Notes: generated by a model from the sequence alone, not told the origin. Shown: positions 36,759-47,306, counted from the first letter of the stretch. The stretch: DNA of 64,000 nt from Nocardioides sp. (GCA_002729525.1 PBYI01000009.1:124001-188000), one strand, 5' to 3'. Program-made: numbers and translations.

Positions 36759-37114
36759 TGGGCGGCGCGCTGCGGCGTCCGCGTCCGGCGCTGGAGCCAG
36801 TCCGCATCCGGTTCGCTACCGGGCAGGATGCTACGCCCAAGCGCGCTCACCGTGCGGCGGAGCGCGCTGCGGCGGCGTCCAAGCGCGGACTGGACCGAGA
36901 GGACTGCGGGCGGGCGGGGACGGTGACTGCTGTCCCCGCCCGCACGCCGCCGGTCAGAAGGGGGGCCACCCCTGCCATGCGGCGAGTCCCGCAGCGCCCG
37001 ACACAATCGAGCCAACGCCCACAAGAACGCCCCACGGTCCACGAATCCAGGCCGGAACTCGCGACGGTTCAGGAAGTCCTTCGCTCGAGGATTCCGCGTC
37101 CGCCGTTGCAGTAA
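36758..37114 (+). CDS. Doubtful small basic ORF at operon end
   Basis: 118 aa starting at a TGATG overlap. The first 50 residues (MGGALRRPRPALEP...) share the codon style of the operon, but the frame then runs through the hairpin at 36910-36943 and on as antisense to the AbiTii-like gene. The true product, if any, may be shorter or be the fossil of a truncated gene. Confidence 0.3.
   Translation: MGGALRRPRPALEPVRIRFATGQDATPKRAHRAAERAAAASKRGLDREDCGRAGTVTAVPARTPPVRRGATPAMRRVPQRPTQSSQRPQERPTVHESRPELATVQEVLRSRIPRPPLQ
36910..36943. terminator. Bidirectional hairpin between left operon and AbiTii-like gene
   Basis: GCGGGCGGGGAC (36910-36921) pairs perfectly with GTCCCCGCCCGC (36932-36943) around a 10-nt loop. 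It lies 11 bp after the stop of the minus-strand AbiTii-like gene and marks the sharp change in base composition of the element. Confidence 0.75.
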
Positions 37115-37766
37115 CGCCTGATGCCTGCGCGGTTGTGACGCTGATCTTGTTTCGCTTACCGCCGTTGATCACCACGCTGACCGCTTGGCTTGCAGCCTCC
37201 GCGCTCGGAACGTCGGTATTGGGCTCGACGGCGCGCATCTCCGCTACCAGAGCCACTAGGTTGGTCCTGGTCCGGTCGAGTACACCGACAACGGTGCTGC
37301 TAGCCAGGACCCAATACATTGCGCTAATCGATTGACCGTAAGGAGCTTCGTTATTCATGTAAGCGACCAAGTCACCCATCGCAGGAAGGGTTATCTTGAT
37401 CGCGCCGTTATCGCTAGACAAAATAAGATGTTCGAGTTCGGCAACCCCCTGGGGCAGTTCAACCTCTTCCTTGATGCCCTCCTGAGCGAAGTCAGGGAGT
37501 GACGACCGCGCAATCCGCTGTTGCTTGATGACTGCGTTCATCGTCGAGCCGTCAATCGCGATGATCGCGTTCACGCGCCGGTAGGCCGGAAGTTCGTCGT
37601 CGGGGCCGTACCCTTCCAGTTCTCTCCGCGCCCACTCTCTCAGTTCCGCCGAACGGGACCTGCCGCCGAGAGCCACGCACTTTCTAAGTGCGTCCGCGAT
37701 GGGGACGGAACTGTCTAGCGCCTCGGCCTCGATCTGCGACATGAGGCCCTTAGACGACATGGCCAT
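36954..37766 (-). CDS. AbiTii-like abortive-infection protein
   Basis: 270 aa. The N-terminal segment DSSVPIADALRKCVALGG followed by ELREWARRELEGYGPDDELPAYRR is the signature of the AbiTii domain, found in putative abortive-infection toxins. A beta-rich middle region follows, and the C-terminus ends in a glycine-rich membrane helix (WGVLVGVGSIVSGAAGLAAW), suggesting membrane attachment. It lies 166 bp downstream of the ABC-3C ATPase on the same strand, with its own promoter-like sequence. Mechanism unknown. Confidence 0.75.
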   Translation of the reverse strand: MAMSSKGLMSQIEAEALDSSVPIADALRKCVALGGRSRSAELREWARRELEGYGPDDELPAYRRVNAIIAIDGSTMNAVIKQQRIARSSLPDFAQEGIKEEVELPQGVAELEHLILSSDNGAIKITLPAMGDLVAYMNNEAPYGQSISAMYWVLASSTVVGVLDRTRTNLVALVAEMRAVEPNTDVPSAEAASQAVSVVINGGKRNKISVTTAQASGVTATADAESSSEGLPEPSRVPAWIRGPWGVLVGVGSIVSGAAGLAAWQGWPPF

Positions 37767-37817
37767 ACGTGTTGCCTTCCACCCTGAGCCCCTGGGGGGT
37801 GCCTCCCCCCTCCCCGG

Positions 37818-37847
37818 ACCCTACGCGACCGGGAGGCATAGCGTCAG
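37818..37847 (-). promoter_or_regulatory. Candidate promoter of the AbiTii-like gene
   Basis: Minus strand: CTGACG (37842-37847), 18-bp spacer, TAGGGT (37818-37823), about 50 bp before the ATG. It allows expression separate from the upstream ABC-3C operon. Confidence 0.35.
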
Positions 37848-37932
37848 GGACTCTGTACGGGCATAGAGGTTGTGCCACCAGACTCGACGCTCCTGCCTGA
37901 GATTGGGAGCCGCGAGACGGTGTGAGCCGTGC

Positions 37933-39765
37933 CTACTGAGGGAAGAACCCGGACCGTCCAACTCCTGGAGTGCCTGTAAAGAAGTACACGGAGCACCCGT
38001 CAGCCTCGACGGATGGGGGCGTTTGATTCTCTAGGACAATGCTCTGTCCGGGATAACTCGTCGCCAGATAGGCGTACATGGACCTAGCAACGGACTGCGT
38101 CATCAGTTCGTCAGCGGGCTCCGCGTCTTCTCTCTTTTCCGCGTCCCTGTAAGTGAGCACAGGCGTGTCAAGAGCCAAGAATCCAGGGTGCGGGCGGTCA
38201 CGCTCTATGCAGAACTCGCCAAGACCCACCACGAAGCCCGCATGCAAGATCGAGCGCATGCCTTTGCCTCGGTCCACCCGGTCGCGCTGCTGCATCACAA
38301 CGTCCGGGGCGCCATCAAAGCTCACGGAGCATTCGTCGGCTCCAGGCACTCCCCACTCGGTCACGATCCGGGCAACGATGGCTGAAAACTCGCGCTGGCT
38401 TTGGCTCGAGATGCCCTCGGCAACCTCATCAGTTTTCTGAGGACGCTCCTGAGCAACACTCGCGCGCAGCGCCTCCAGTTCCTCGATGCGATCCCAAATC
38501 CCAATGGCCCTCTCCGTCTCCGAGCGGGTCTCCATGAGTCGCGACGCTTCCTCCTGATCAGGACGCATGTCCCGTTCAAGCTGTGCTAGTTGGTCGTCAA
38601 TCGCTTGGGAAGCAGACTGAGCCTCACGGAGTGAGGCGAGGGCACGCCGTTCTTCATCGTTGATGCGCCCGAGCGTCAGCGAGAGATCGCGACGCAAAGT
38701 TGTGGTCTTCTCGATCTCCGCGTCGACGCTCAAAGACACCTCTGCCGACTCGTATACGGCATGCTCAGCGTTCTGGTGCTCTGGGGACGCCCCGCACAGA
38801 ACACAGGCGCCACCTTGGAAGTATCCGAGGAAGGTGCCTACCTCTCGCACCATGCCCAATCGGTCGAGATCTGAAGAATACTTGCGATCCAAGAGGCCGA
38901 ACCGTGCAGAAAGGGCGCGCGCGTCCGTCACAACATTACGGTGCCGCAGCGCTTCCTGTTCCAACTCGGATCGCCGCGCCACGAGCGTGGAGCGTGCATC
39001 GAGCCAAGCGGCCACGGACCGTGAGTTCTGAGCAATCGAATCGTTTAGTCGCGCCAGCTGGTCGAGAAGGGAAGGCCGCTCCGGAGACCCCGAGACATGC
39101 TCGTGCAACTGAGCGAGGGCTCGATCCAGCACCTCGACCTGCCCTCGGTTGATGCGTCGAAACTGAGTAGGGTCCTCACCACTAGAAAGGCCCGAGTCAT
39201 CCTGACCCTCCAGAAGCAGCTTGAACACCGAGCGATCCGCCGTCCGCGCCATAGGCACGCCGGACTCGACTGGGGACCGCTTCGCGAGGATGCGCTCTTC
39301 GTCCACGAGACATAGATGCATAAGATTGCGAATCCCAAGCGCTTGCACCTGATTTCGATCGTTCTTCCGGACCTGCGCCCCAGCTAGGCCCAAGTCATTC
39401 AGCAGGTAGTGGGAGATCGTCTGCTCACTTCCCGTTACGTGCTGGGCCGACAAAGAATGATCGGGTGCGCGCTTAGGAAGTTCACGCAAATCGTCCTCGA
39501 ACACTGAGACTCGCCCCCCGCGCAAGTCGCGGGCGAGAGTAACGGAACGACCGTCATTGAGATCAATGCCCAAGAGCATCGTCTGATAACCGATGCCTTC
39601 GGGAATGCTCCGTAACGCACGAGCGCCTAGCATGAAGTTGAGCGCGTCAATGATATACGACTTTCCGGCTTCCGAGGCGCCGTATATTACGGTAAGCCGG
39701 GGCGCGAACTCCACCGATGCCGCAGGGACGTCGGCGCCAACAGCGGTGAGGTGCAGGAGTCTCAT
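37933..39765 (-). CDS. ABC-3C system SMC/Rad50-like ABC ATPase
   Basis: 610 aa. N-terminal Walker A YGASEAGKS (residues 28-36) in the RecF/SMC context; two coiled-coil arms (about 200-290 and 350-450); a zinc-hook-like turn with CVLC near residues 318-322 and nearby histidines; C-terminal Walker B-like FLALDTP near residue 530. This is the layout of DUF3732-like/Rad50-like ATPases of ABC three-component conflict systems. The start overlaps the middle-component gene by 4 bp. It probably senses DNA or replication state and gates the nuclease effector (inference from the family). Confidence 0.88.
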   Translation of the reverse strand: MRLLHLTAVGADVPAASVEFAPRLTVIYGASEAGKSYIIDALNFMLGARALRSIPEGIGYQTMLLGIDLNDGRSVTLARDLRGGRVSVFEDDLRELPKRAPDHSLSAQHVTGSEQTISHYLLNDLGLAGAQVRKNDRNQVQALGIRNLMHLCLVDEERILAKRSPVESGVPMARTADRSVFKLLLEGQDDSGLSSGEDPTQFRRINRGQVEVLDRALAQLHEHVSGSPERPSLLDQLARLNDSIAQNSRSVAAWLDARSTLVARRSELEQEALRHRNVVTDARALSARFGLLDRKYSSDLDRLGMVREVGTFLGYFQGGACVLCGASPEHQNAEHAVYESAEVSLSVDAEIEKTTTLRRDLSLTLGRINDEERRALASLREAQSASQAIDDQLAQLERDMRPDQEEASRLMETRSETERAIGIWDRIEELEALRASVAQERPQKTDEVAEGISSQSQREFSAIVARIVTEWGVPGADECSVSFDGAPDVVMQQRDRVDRGKGMRSILHAGFVVGLGEFCIERDRPHPGFLALDTPVLTYRDAEKREDAEPADELMTQSVARSMYAYLATSYPGQSIVLENQTPPSVEADGCSVYFFTGTPGVGRSGFFPQ

Positions 39766-40259
39766 CCGTCGTCCTCCTGCTCCATCACAGCTTCAGCGGG
39801 GGCCAAATCACCCAATTCCTCGCTCCAACTGTCCATCACGCCTGATATCCGATCACGAATTTCAACTGCATCCAACCCGCCAAACTCAGAAACGACCCAC
39901 GTCGCGTATTGCCTGAGATCCCTCAAATGTGCCGACTCGAGCAACTCCAGAAACGGACTCGCCTCTTCTCTGGCGATGTATTCGAGGCCACGCTCGGTCG
40001 CAAGAGCTTCCACCATCCCGGCTCTCATCATGACCCGCAATCCGTGCTCAATAGCGGTACGCTTTACCCCAAGTTCTCCAACCCTGGCCGGAGTCTGCGG
40101 AAGTATGCTTTCCGGCCCGCCCAAGTCGGCACTATGCAGCAAACAATGGTCCATTAAGACCAAGCGGTTCAGATCTGCGCGCTCTGGGTAAAGGGACACT
40201 AAGATCACGACAGAACGGACCCCGAGTTCGATGGGACTGTTGAGTGGCTGCATAGTCAC
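39762..40259 (-). CDS. ABC-3C middle component
   Basis: 165 aa. The blocks NSPIELGVRSVVILVSLYPE, DLNRLVLMDHCLLHSADLGG and LPQTPARVGELGVKR match the winged-helix-like middle component (MC) that pairs with the ABC ATPase in ABC-3C loci. Overlaps of 4 bp with both neighbours (ATGA) indicate a translationally coupled three-gene unit, effector - MC - ATPase. Confidence 0.85.
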   Translation of the reverse strand: MTMQPLNSPIELGVRSVVILVSLYPERADLNRLVLMDHCLLHSADLGGPESILPQTPARVGELGVKRTAIEHGLRVMMRAGMVEALATERGLEYIAREEASPFLELLESAHLRDLRQYATWVVSEFGGLDAVEIRDRISGVMDSWSEELGDLAPAEAVMEQEDDG

Positions 40260-41374
40260 TCGTCACACCAAGTCAAATCGTCGACGTCCGACAGCTGATG
40301 ACAGATTCCCGTGCGGTCACGCTGGTAGACGACGGGCACGAGTCCGTTTGCCGCGAGAGGCAGGTTGCGGGCCACTTCAGTCACCGCGTACAACCGGTCC
40401 ATTCCACATTCGTGATCTCTGTCGTGAGTCTCGATCACGCCGTCGAGTATCTCTCTCTGCAGTGCCTCGAATGTCCCCGCCGGGACTGCATCTCTAGCGA
40501 ACACGCGCAACGCTTCAGCACTGTAGAAGGCAACCCTCTGGCGCTCGAAATGGCGGCCATGCCGAGGGTGCTGCGCATGGATGTTATCGGGGGTGTAAGG
40601 CGGATCGAAATTTGTTTCGTTGTACACGTCCATCAACTTCGCGATGTAACGCCGCTCGATCGCCTGGGGAGTGGGGTGAGGCGCGGGGGCTTCCGGCCTC
40701 GGCGGAAGCGGGACACCGAACCGAACTCCGTGCCACCGTGTCCCAGAGTGCTGCTGGACAAGTTCATGGAGTTCTAGGGCACCGAAGATCGAAAAGTCTG
40801 CGTACTCGACGAAGCTGACGACCTCGGCCTGAGAAACGCCACCGAGTTGCCTCGCTAGGACACTGTTATCTTTGGTTAGCTCGTGAAGGAACGCGGGCTT
40901 TAGCAAGGAAGGACTGTCGATGATGTTGGCTAGGCCCTGACCGCAACCTTTTGGCGCCGCGAACCTATAGATGCGCGGCCACGTGTAGTGGTTCGCTAAC
41001 GTTCCCAGGATTACCTTCAGGATCTCTGGGAAGGCGATACTTTGGGTGACCGGGGTGCCGTACATCTTGCACTGATAACAATCCCACTCGCCGTCGAATC
41101 CTTGATCACTTGCGAATCCGACTACGTCCACCCCGTGATCGTTGGCTCCTCCGTTGCGTCTCACAGAGACGTATGCAGGTTCCAGGGTCGTAGCCCACTC
41201 AAGAATAAATTCCTCCCACTCCGACGCCTCATAAAGCCAGATCAACTTCTCAGGTTTTAGCGACAGATGTTCAGGGATACTCGGAACGCTCCCCCCGTCG
41301 AGCGCCGTCGGGGCGTCAAGGCCAACCAGAACAACCTCACCAGCAGCGGGAGCTTCGCCAGATTCGTCCACCAC
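40256..41374 (-). CDS. ABC-3C effector: PD-(D/E)XK nuclease fused to ABC-3C C-terminal domain
   Basis: 372 aa from a GTG preceded by GGGGAGGAGG. Residues about 50-110 form a restriction-endonuclease-like fold: SEWEEF (E54/E55), NDHGVDVVGF (D83) and WDCYQCKMY (Q101, K103), as in Mrr-like nucleases. After a proline linker (about residue 220), the C-terminal part has the ABC-3C effector-domain pattern: RRYIAKLMDVYNET, HFERQRVAFYSAEALRVFARD, and DRTGICHQLSDVDDLTW at the end. It is the likely toxin, cutting DNA when released by the ATPase and middle component. Confidence 0.88.
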   Translation of the reverse strand: MVDESGEAPAAGEVVLVGLDAPTALDGGSVPSIPEHLSLKPEKLIWLYEASEWEEFILEWATTLEPAYVSVRRNGGANDHGVDVVGFASDQGFDGEWDCYQCKMYGTPVTQSIAFPEILKVILGTLANHYTWPRIYRFAAPKGCGQGLANIIDSPSLLKPAFLHELTKDNSVLARQLGGVSQAEVVSFVEYADFSIFGALELHELVQQHSGTRWHGVRFGVPLPPRPEAPAPHPTPQAIERRYIAKLMDVYNETNFDPPYTPDNIHAQHPRHGRHFERQRVAFYSAEALRVFARDAVPAGTFEALQREILDGVIETHDRDHECGMDRLYAVTEVARNLPLAANGLVPVVYQRDRTGICHQLSDVDDLTWCDE

Positions 41375-41537
41375 GCCTCCTCCCCGAGAACCCTCTCACA
41401 CGAGCCAGCAGCGTTGTGCTCTTTCGAACCCCGTCCTGACTCGTCCCCTCGTCCATTCATGGACACTGCCCTCCTCCGCAGTGACGGTCGGCTGGAGGGT
41501 CCGCAAACCCGGCTTGAAGGCGTCAGGCAGTCGACGC

Positions 41538-42230
41538 TCAGCCACCTACAGAGAGCCACTCAGACTTCTGTGTCTGGGTGCCAGCGAGAAGTACCACTGC
41601 TCTGACCTTCTTGCTGGCTTCGGCCGCCTCCGCGCCGGCCACGAGCCGATCCACTCTGTAGCCAGTGAGGTCAGCAGCAAGCCCGTTCAGCGTTCTCGGC
41701 TCATCAGAATGGTCCGCCAAGTCCGACGAGATGGCGAACTTGTCCTTGGCTTTCGTCTCCCAGCTAATCTCACTAATTTGGATTGACGCCAAGCCGGTGT
41801 TGATCACATCAACACTGACGACATCCAGCAAGAGCGGAGCTCCACCGATGTCGTTGAACAGCCATCGCCTCTGTCGCAGTCGCACATTCACTCGTGCCCC
41901 GGCTCTCCGGAAGGTCCGCACCGTGTACACGACGGCGATGACAGCAACGAGAGCAGCTATGGCTGACACGACTAAGGCGACATTGGCGGTCGGCCAGTCG
42001 CCCACCGTCGTCGCAACCGGGCTCTGCGGGCTCGGCGCGGGGCTTGGAGTTTGCGTCGGCACTACCGGTACGTGCGATGGCGTGGGTGGCAGGGGCCCCG
42101 AGCCAGGCGGCTTCGGCTTCGGCTCAAGCGCCGCCAAAAATGCCAGTAGACCGAACATGAGACCGCACCCTGCCACGAAGTTGCTCAACCAAGAGACGAC
42201 GCAGCGAGATGGGGACAAGAGCACTGGCAC
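41538..42230 (-). CDS. Two-helix membrane protein of unknown function
   Basis: 230 aa. A first membrane helix (about residues 12-36) is followed by a Pro/Thr/Ser-rich extracytoplasmic linker, a second helix (about residues 84-105) and a cytoplasmic beta-rich domain of about 125 residues (LLLDVVSVDVINTGLASIQI). No known family. Base composition matches the ABC-3C genes, and it is upstream of them on the same strand, so it may be an accessory or independent cargo. An ATG at about residue 25 is an alternative start. Confidence 0.55.
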   Translation of the reverse strand: MPVLLSPSRCVVSWLSNFVAGCGLMFGLLAFLAALEPKPKPPGSGPLPPTPSHVPVVPTQTPSPAPSPQSPVATTVGDWPTANVALVVSAIAALVAVIAVVYTVRTFRRAGARVNVRLRQRRWLFNDIGGAPLLLDVVSVDVINTGLASIQISEISWETKAKDKFAISSDLADHSDEPRTLNGLAADLTGYRVDRLVAGAEAAEASKKVRAVVLLAGTQTQKSEWLSVGG

Positions 42231-42416
42231 CCGACGCGGCCGAGGACGGAAGGCGGCGGTTCGGCTCTAACTGGACATCTCGGCTCCGCGTCGTCGAATG
42301 TGAAGCGGACGCTCGCAGTTGCAGCGACAACGTGGGTTCGAACCATCATCCTCGACGATTCGGTCGTCGACCTGAACCACTGGGCGGCAGGGCGAGCACG
42401 GGTCGTCAACGTCAAA

Positions 42417-42725
42417 CTAAGACTCCTCATCGAGAGCGGTCTCTAGCCGAGCAACCTTCGCATCCAGCTCACCTGTACGACCGGGGCGAATGTCGGCCTT
42501 CAGGACCAGAGACACTCGAGATCCGAACGGAGCGACCGCTTCGGTCGCTCGCTTCACCACCTCGAAGCAGGCATCCCAGTCACCTTCGATCGTCGTGAAC
42601 ATTGCGTCGGTGCGGTTTGGCAGTCCGCTCTCGCGGACGACGCGCACAGCTGCCGCGACTGCGTCCGAGACGGACCCGTCCTCCCGTGCAGACCCGCTGG
42701 GCGCTACCGAAAACGCTACGAGCAT
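42417..42725 (-). CDS. Element-borne intact thiamine-binding protein (COG0011/MTH1187 family)
   Basis: 102-aa ferredoxin-fold protein of the family known to bind thiamine or related ligands. MLVAFSVAPSG begins it and RVSLVLKADIRPGRTGE is identical to the host fragment; overall it is a clearly diverged homologue with less G+C-rich codons. GGGAGG lies 9 bp before the ATG. It starts 27 bp after the stop of the truncated host N-terminal fragment on the same strand, so the host promoter can drive it. At the position of the host core TCGCCC it reads TCACCT (42590-42595). Confidence 0.92.
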   Translation of the reverse strand: MLVAFSVAPSGSAREDGSVSDAVAAAVRVVRESGLPNRTDAMFTTIEGDWDACFEVVKRATEAVAPFGSRVSLVLKADIRPGRTGELDAKVARLETALDEES

Positions 42726-42738
42726 CGCAGGACCTCCC

Positions 42739-42763
42739 ATGTCCTCTAGTAACTAATCGCCCT
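42739..42763. other. attR of the serine-recombinase element
   Basis: The element side reads ATGTCC-TCTA-GTAAC-T-AA (42739-42756), then core TCGCCC (42757-42762), then host sequence TCGAGGTTGG. Joined to the attL element side it gives a palindromic attP with central CC (42760-42761). Confidence 0.88.
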
Positions 42764-42899
42764 CGAGGTTGGTGAACATCGCATTGGTCTCGTGCGGCAG
42801 CCCGGACTCCCGGACGACGCGTACGGCGGCCGCGACCGCCTCGCTCACCCCGCCGGTGTCGTCGGCGGTGGCCGGGCTGATGCTGAAGGCGACGATCAT
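42753..42899 (-). pseudogene. N-terminal half of split thiamine-binding protein gene
   Basis: Starts MIVAFSISPA and runs to AMFTNLEG, then one element-derived codon and a TAG inside attR: 48 residues. It keeps the native start and, presumably, promoter. It is the partner of the fragment at 30319-30499. Confidence 0.9.
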
Positions 42900-42962
42900 G
42901 CGCTCAGGGTAGGCGGCGGGCCCGGGCGGCCGATCCGGCGTACCGGACCTCTCACCGGGCTC

Positions 42963-43730
42963 TCAGGAGTAGACCTGGTACGCCTCGGCCCCGAGGAAGA
43001 AGGCGGTCCCCCGCGCCTCGTCGACACAGGTCACCCCGTCGGTCCGCCACAGGCAGGCGATCCCGGTCTTCGACGACTTCCCGACCTGGCCGACCTCGAT
43101 GGACGGTGCACCCGGCTCACGGATGGTGTCGGTGTTGCACAGCGGGCGGGGACGGTTCTTGGTGAGCTCGATGCGACCCACGCGCTGACTGGGTCCGTCG
43201 CCGCACAGCTCCGGCGCCCGGGCACCGCCCTGGAGCAGCTCGCAGGCGCCGCGCACGAAACCGGACTGCAGCAGGCAGTAGGTGCCGTCGGAGGTCTCGA
43301 AGCGCCCCATGGTCTGCGGGGTGCCGGCGCCGTCGACGCGCGCGACGGCGGCGTCGTACGACGGGGGCGGGCCGGTGCCGTCGTCGGCCTCGGGTGCGCT
43401 CGTCGTGGGGGTGCTGGTCGGGGTGACCGTCGGCTCCTCGGTCGGCGCGGCCGTCTCCGTGGGGGTCTCGGAGGGCGCCTCCGTCGTGGGCTCGGCGGTC
43501 GTCGGCTCGTCCGTGGGGGTCTCGGTCACGGACGGGCTGACCGGGTCGCTCGTCGGCTCCTCGGCCGCCGGCGTCGAGGTGCTGGTGGCGGCCGCGGGCG
43601 TGCTGTCGTCGGAGGCGCTGTCGTCGCCGACGAAGCTGCACCCGGAGGCCAGCAGCAGCGCCGCGCAGACGGCGCCCAGCCAGGTGAGGAGGGCAGGACG
43701 GGACCGGGAGGGGCGGGCGGGGAAGCTCAC
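42963..43730 (-). CDS. Thr/Pro/Glu-rich lipoprotein
   Basis: About 255 aa from a GTG giving a compact signal with lipobox LLLASGC; an ORF start 14 codons earlier is also possible. After the cysteine, about 85 residues of TPTDEPTTAEPT-type low complexity form a wall-spanning linker. The C-terminal 130 residues contain six cysteines (for example CLLQSGFVRGACELL) and are probably disulphide-bonded outside the cell. Function unknown. Confidence 0.7.
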   Translation of the reverse strand: MSFPARPSRSRPALLTWLGAVCAALLLASGCSFVGDDSASDDSTPAAATSTSTPAAEEPTSDPVSPSVTETPTDEPTTAEPTTEAPSETPTETAAPTEEPTVTPTSTPTTSAPEADDGTGPPPSYDAAVARVDGAGTPQTMGRFETSDGTYCLLQSGFVRGACELLQGGARAPELCGDGPSQRVGRIELTKNRPRPLCNTDTIREPGAPSIEVGQVGKSSKTGIACLWRTDGVTCVDEARGTAFFLGAEAYQVYS

Positions 43731-43820
43731 CGGGACATGGTCGCAACTCCGCAGCGGCAACCGGCGGAGCACGCGCCGGGCGTCCCCGGGTGGGTGCTCA
43801 TCCGGCGCTCGGCCCAGCGC

Positions 43821-44556
43821 TCAGCCCAGCAGCGCGCGGACGACGAGCACGACCGCCGCCGCGGAGCAGACGATCAGCACCAGCAGCCGGAACCGCGCGC
43901 GGTCGACGTGCCCGCGCAGCCGGACGCCCAGCACCACGCCCAGCACCAGCGCCGGCTGGAGCACCACGGCGAGCGCGACGTCCTGGCCGGTCACGCCCCC
44001 ACCGATCGCGAGCCCGCCCAGGCTCAGCAGCCCGCCGACCAGGAAGTAGACGGCCAGCGTCGGTCGCACGACCTCGGGACGCTCGTGCTGGTAGAGGAGC
44101 GCGAACGGCGGCCCGCCGATGGTGGTCGCGGTGCCGGTCACCCCGGACACGAAGCCCGCCCCCAGCAGCGTGCCGGGCACCAGCGGTACGACGTACGAGC
44201 TCAGGCTGGCGGCGACGGCCAGCAGCACGATGATCCCGACGATGCCGCCGAGGGTGCGCTCGTCAGCCACCACGACCAGCCACACACCGACGGCGGTGCC
44301 GGCGACGCGGGGGGGGCAGCGACCAGCGCAGGCCCCGCCAGTCGATCTCATCATGCTCCTTGACCAGCGTCAGCAGCGGCATCGTGGAGACGAGCACCAG
44401 CAGCATCCCGGGCATCAGCGAGGGCGCGACCAGGGTGATGACCGGGGCCGAAATGAGGCCGAGGCCCAGGCCGACGACGCCCTGCACGAGGGCGCCGACG
44501 ACCAGGGCCACGGCGATGACGGCGACGATCCCGAGACCGACGCCGAACAGGGTCAA
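43821..44556 (-). pseudogene. TSUP (TauE/SafE) family permease with frameshift in a G8 tract
   Basis: Two overlapping frames together make one multi-helix TSUP permease. The N-terminal part starts at a TTG near 44556 (VVGALVQGVVGLGLGLISAP) and runs to DWRGLRWSL; the C-terminal part resumes at RVAGTAVGVWLVVV and has SGVTGTATTIGGPPFALLY. The frame breaks at eight consecutive G (44309-44316; C8 on the coding strand); seven would restore a single frame. It may be a real inactivation, a phase-variable tract or a sequencing error. Family members export sulfur-containing anions. Confidence 0.8.
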
Positions 44557-44563
44557 GCGGACA

Positions 44564-47242
<2,679 letters not shown>

Positions 47243-47306
47243 CTCCTCGATCGGGACTGCGGGGACTCGACCCTCATCTTGCCGCCGACAGGGGCGTCGG
47301 GAGTAG

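Larger units (their letters stand above)
30494..42762. mobile_element. Integrated serine-recombinase element carrying ABC-3C and AbiTii-like cargo (about 12.3 kb)
   Basis: Bounded by TCGCCC at 30494-30499 and 42757-42762, within two halves of one host gene. Contents from left: serine recombinase; non-coding region with nested dyad and an IS256-family insertion; an operon of unknown proteins; AbiTii-like gene; ABC-3C operon; membrane protein; replacement thiamine-binding gene. Two compositions are visible: a very G+C-rich left half with a CTC/GCG/GCT-rich codon style, and a clearly less G+C-rich right half (36.95-42.75 kb). No relaxase, FtsK/TraB translocase, capsid or recognisable Rep is seen, so it is probably mobilised by others or is a satellite-like integrative element. 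Confidence 0.9.

Noticed and set aside
42185..42430. 81-aa minus-strand ORF between the membrane protein and the thiamine-binding gene
   Set aside because: Overlaps the start of the 41538-42230 gene, no ribosome site, no recognisable pattern.
30172..42762. Actinomycete conjugative (AICE) or prophage interpretation
   Set aside because: No FtsK/TraB-like translocase, Rep, terminase, capsid or lysis gene; a serine-recombinase integrative element with defence cargo is the simpler reading.
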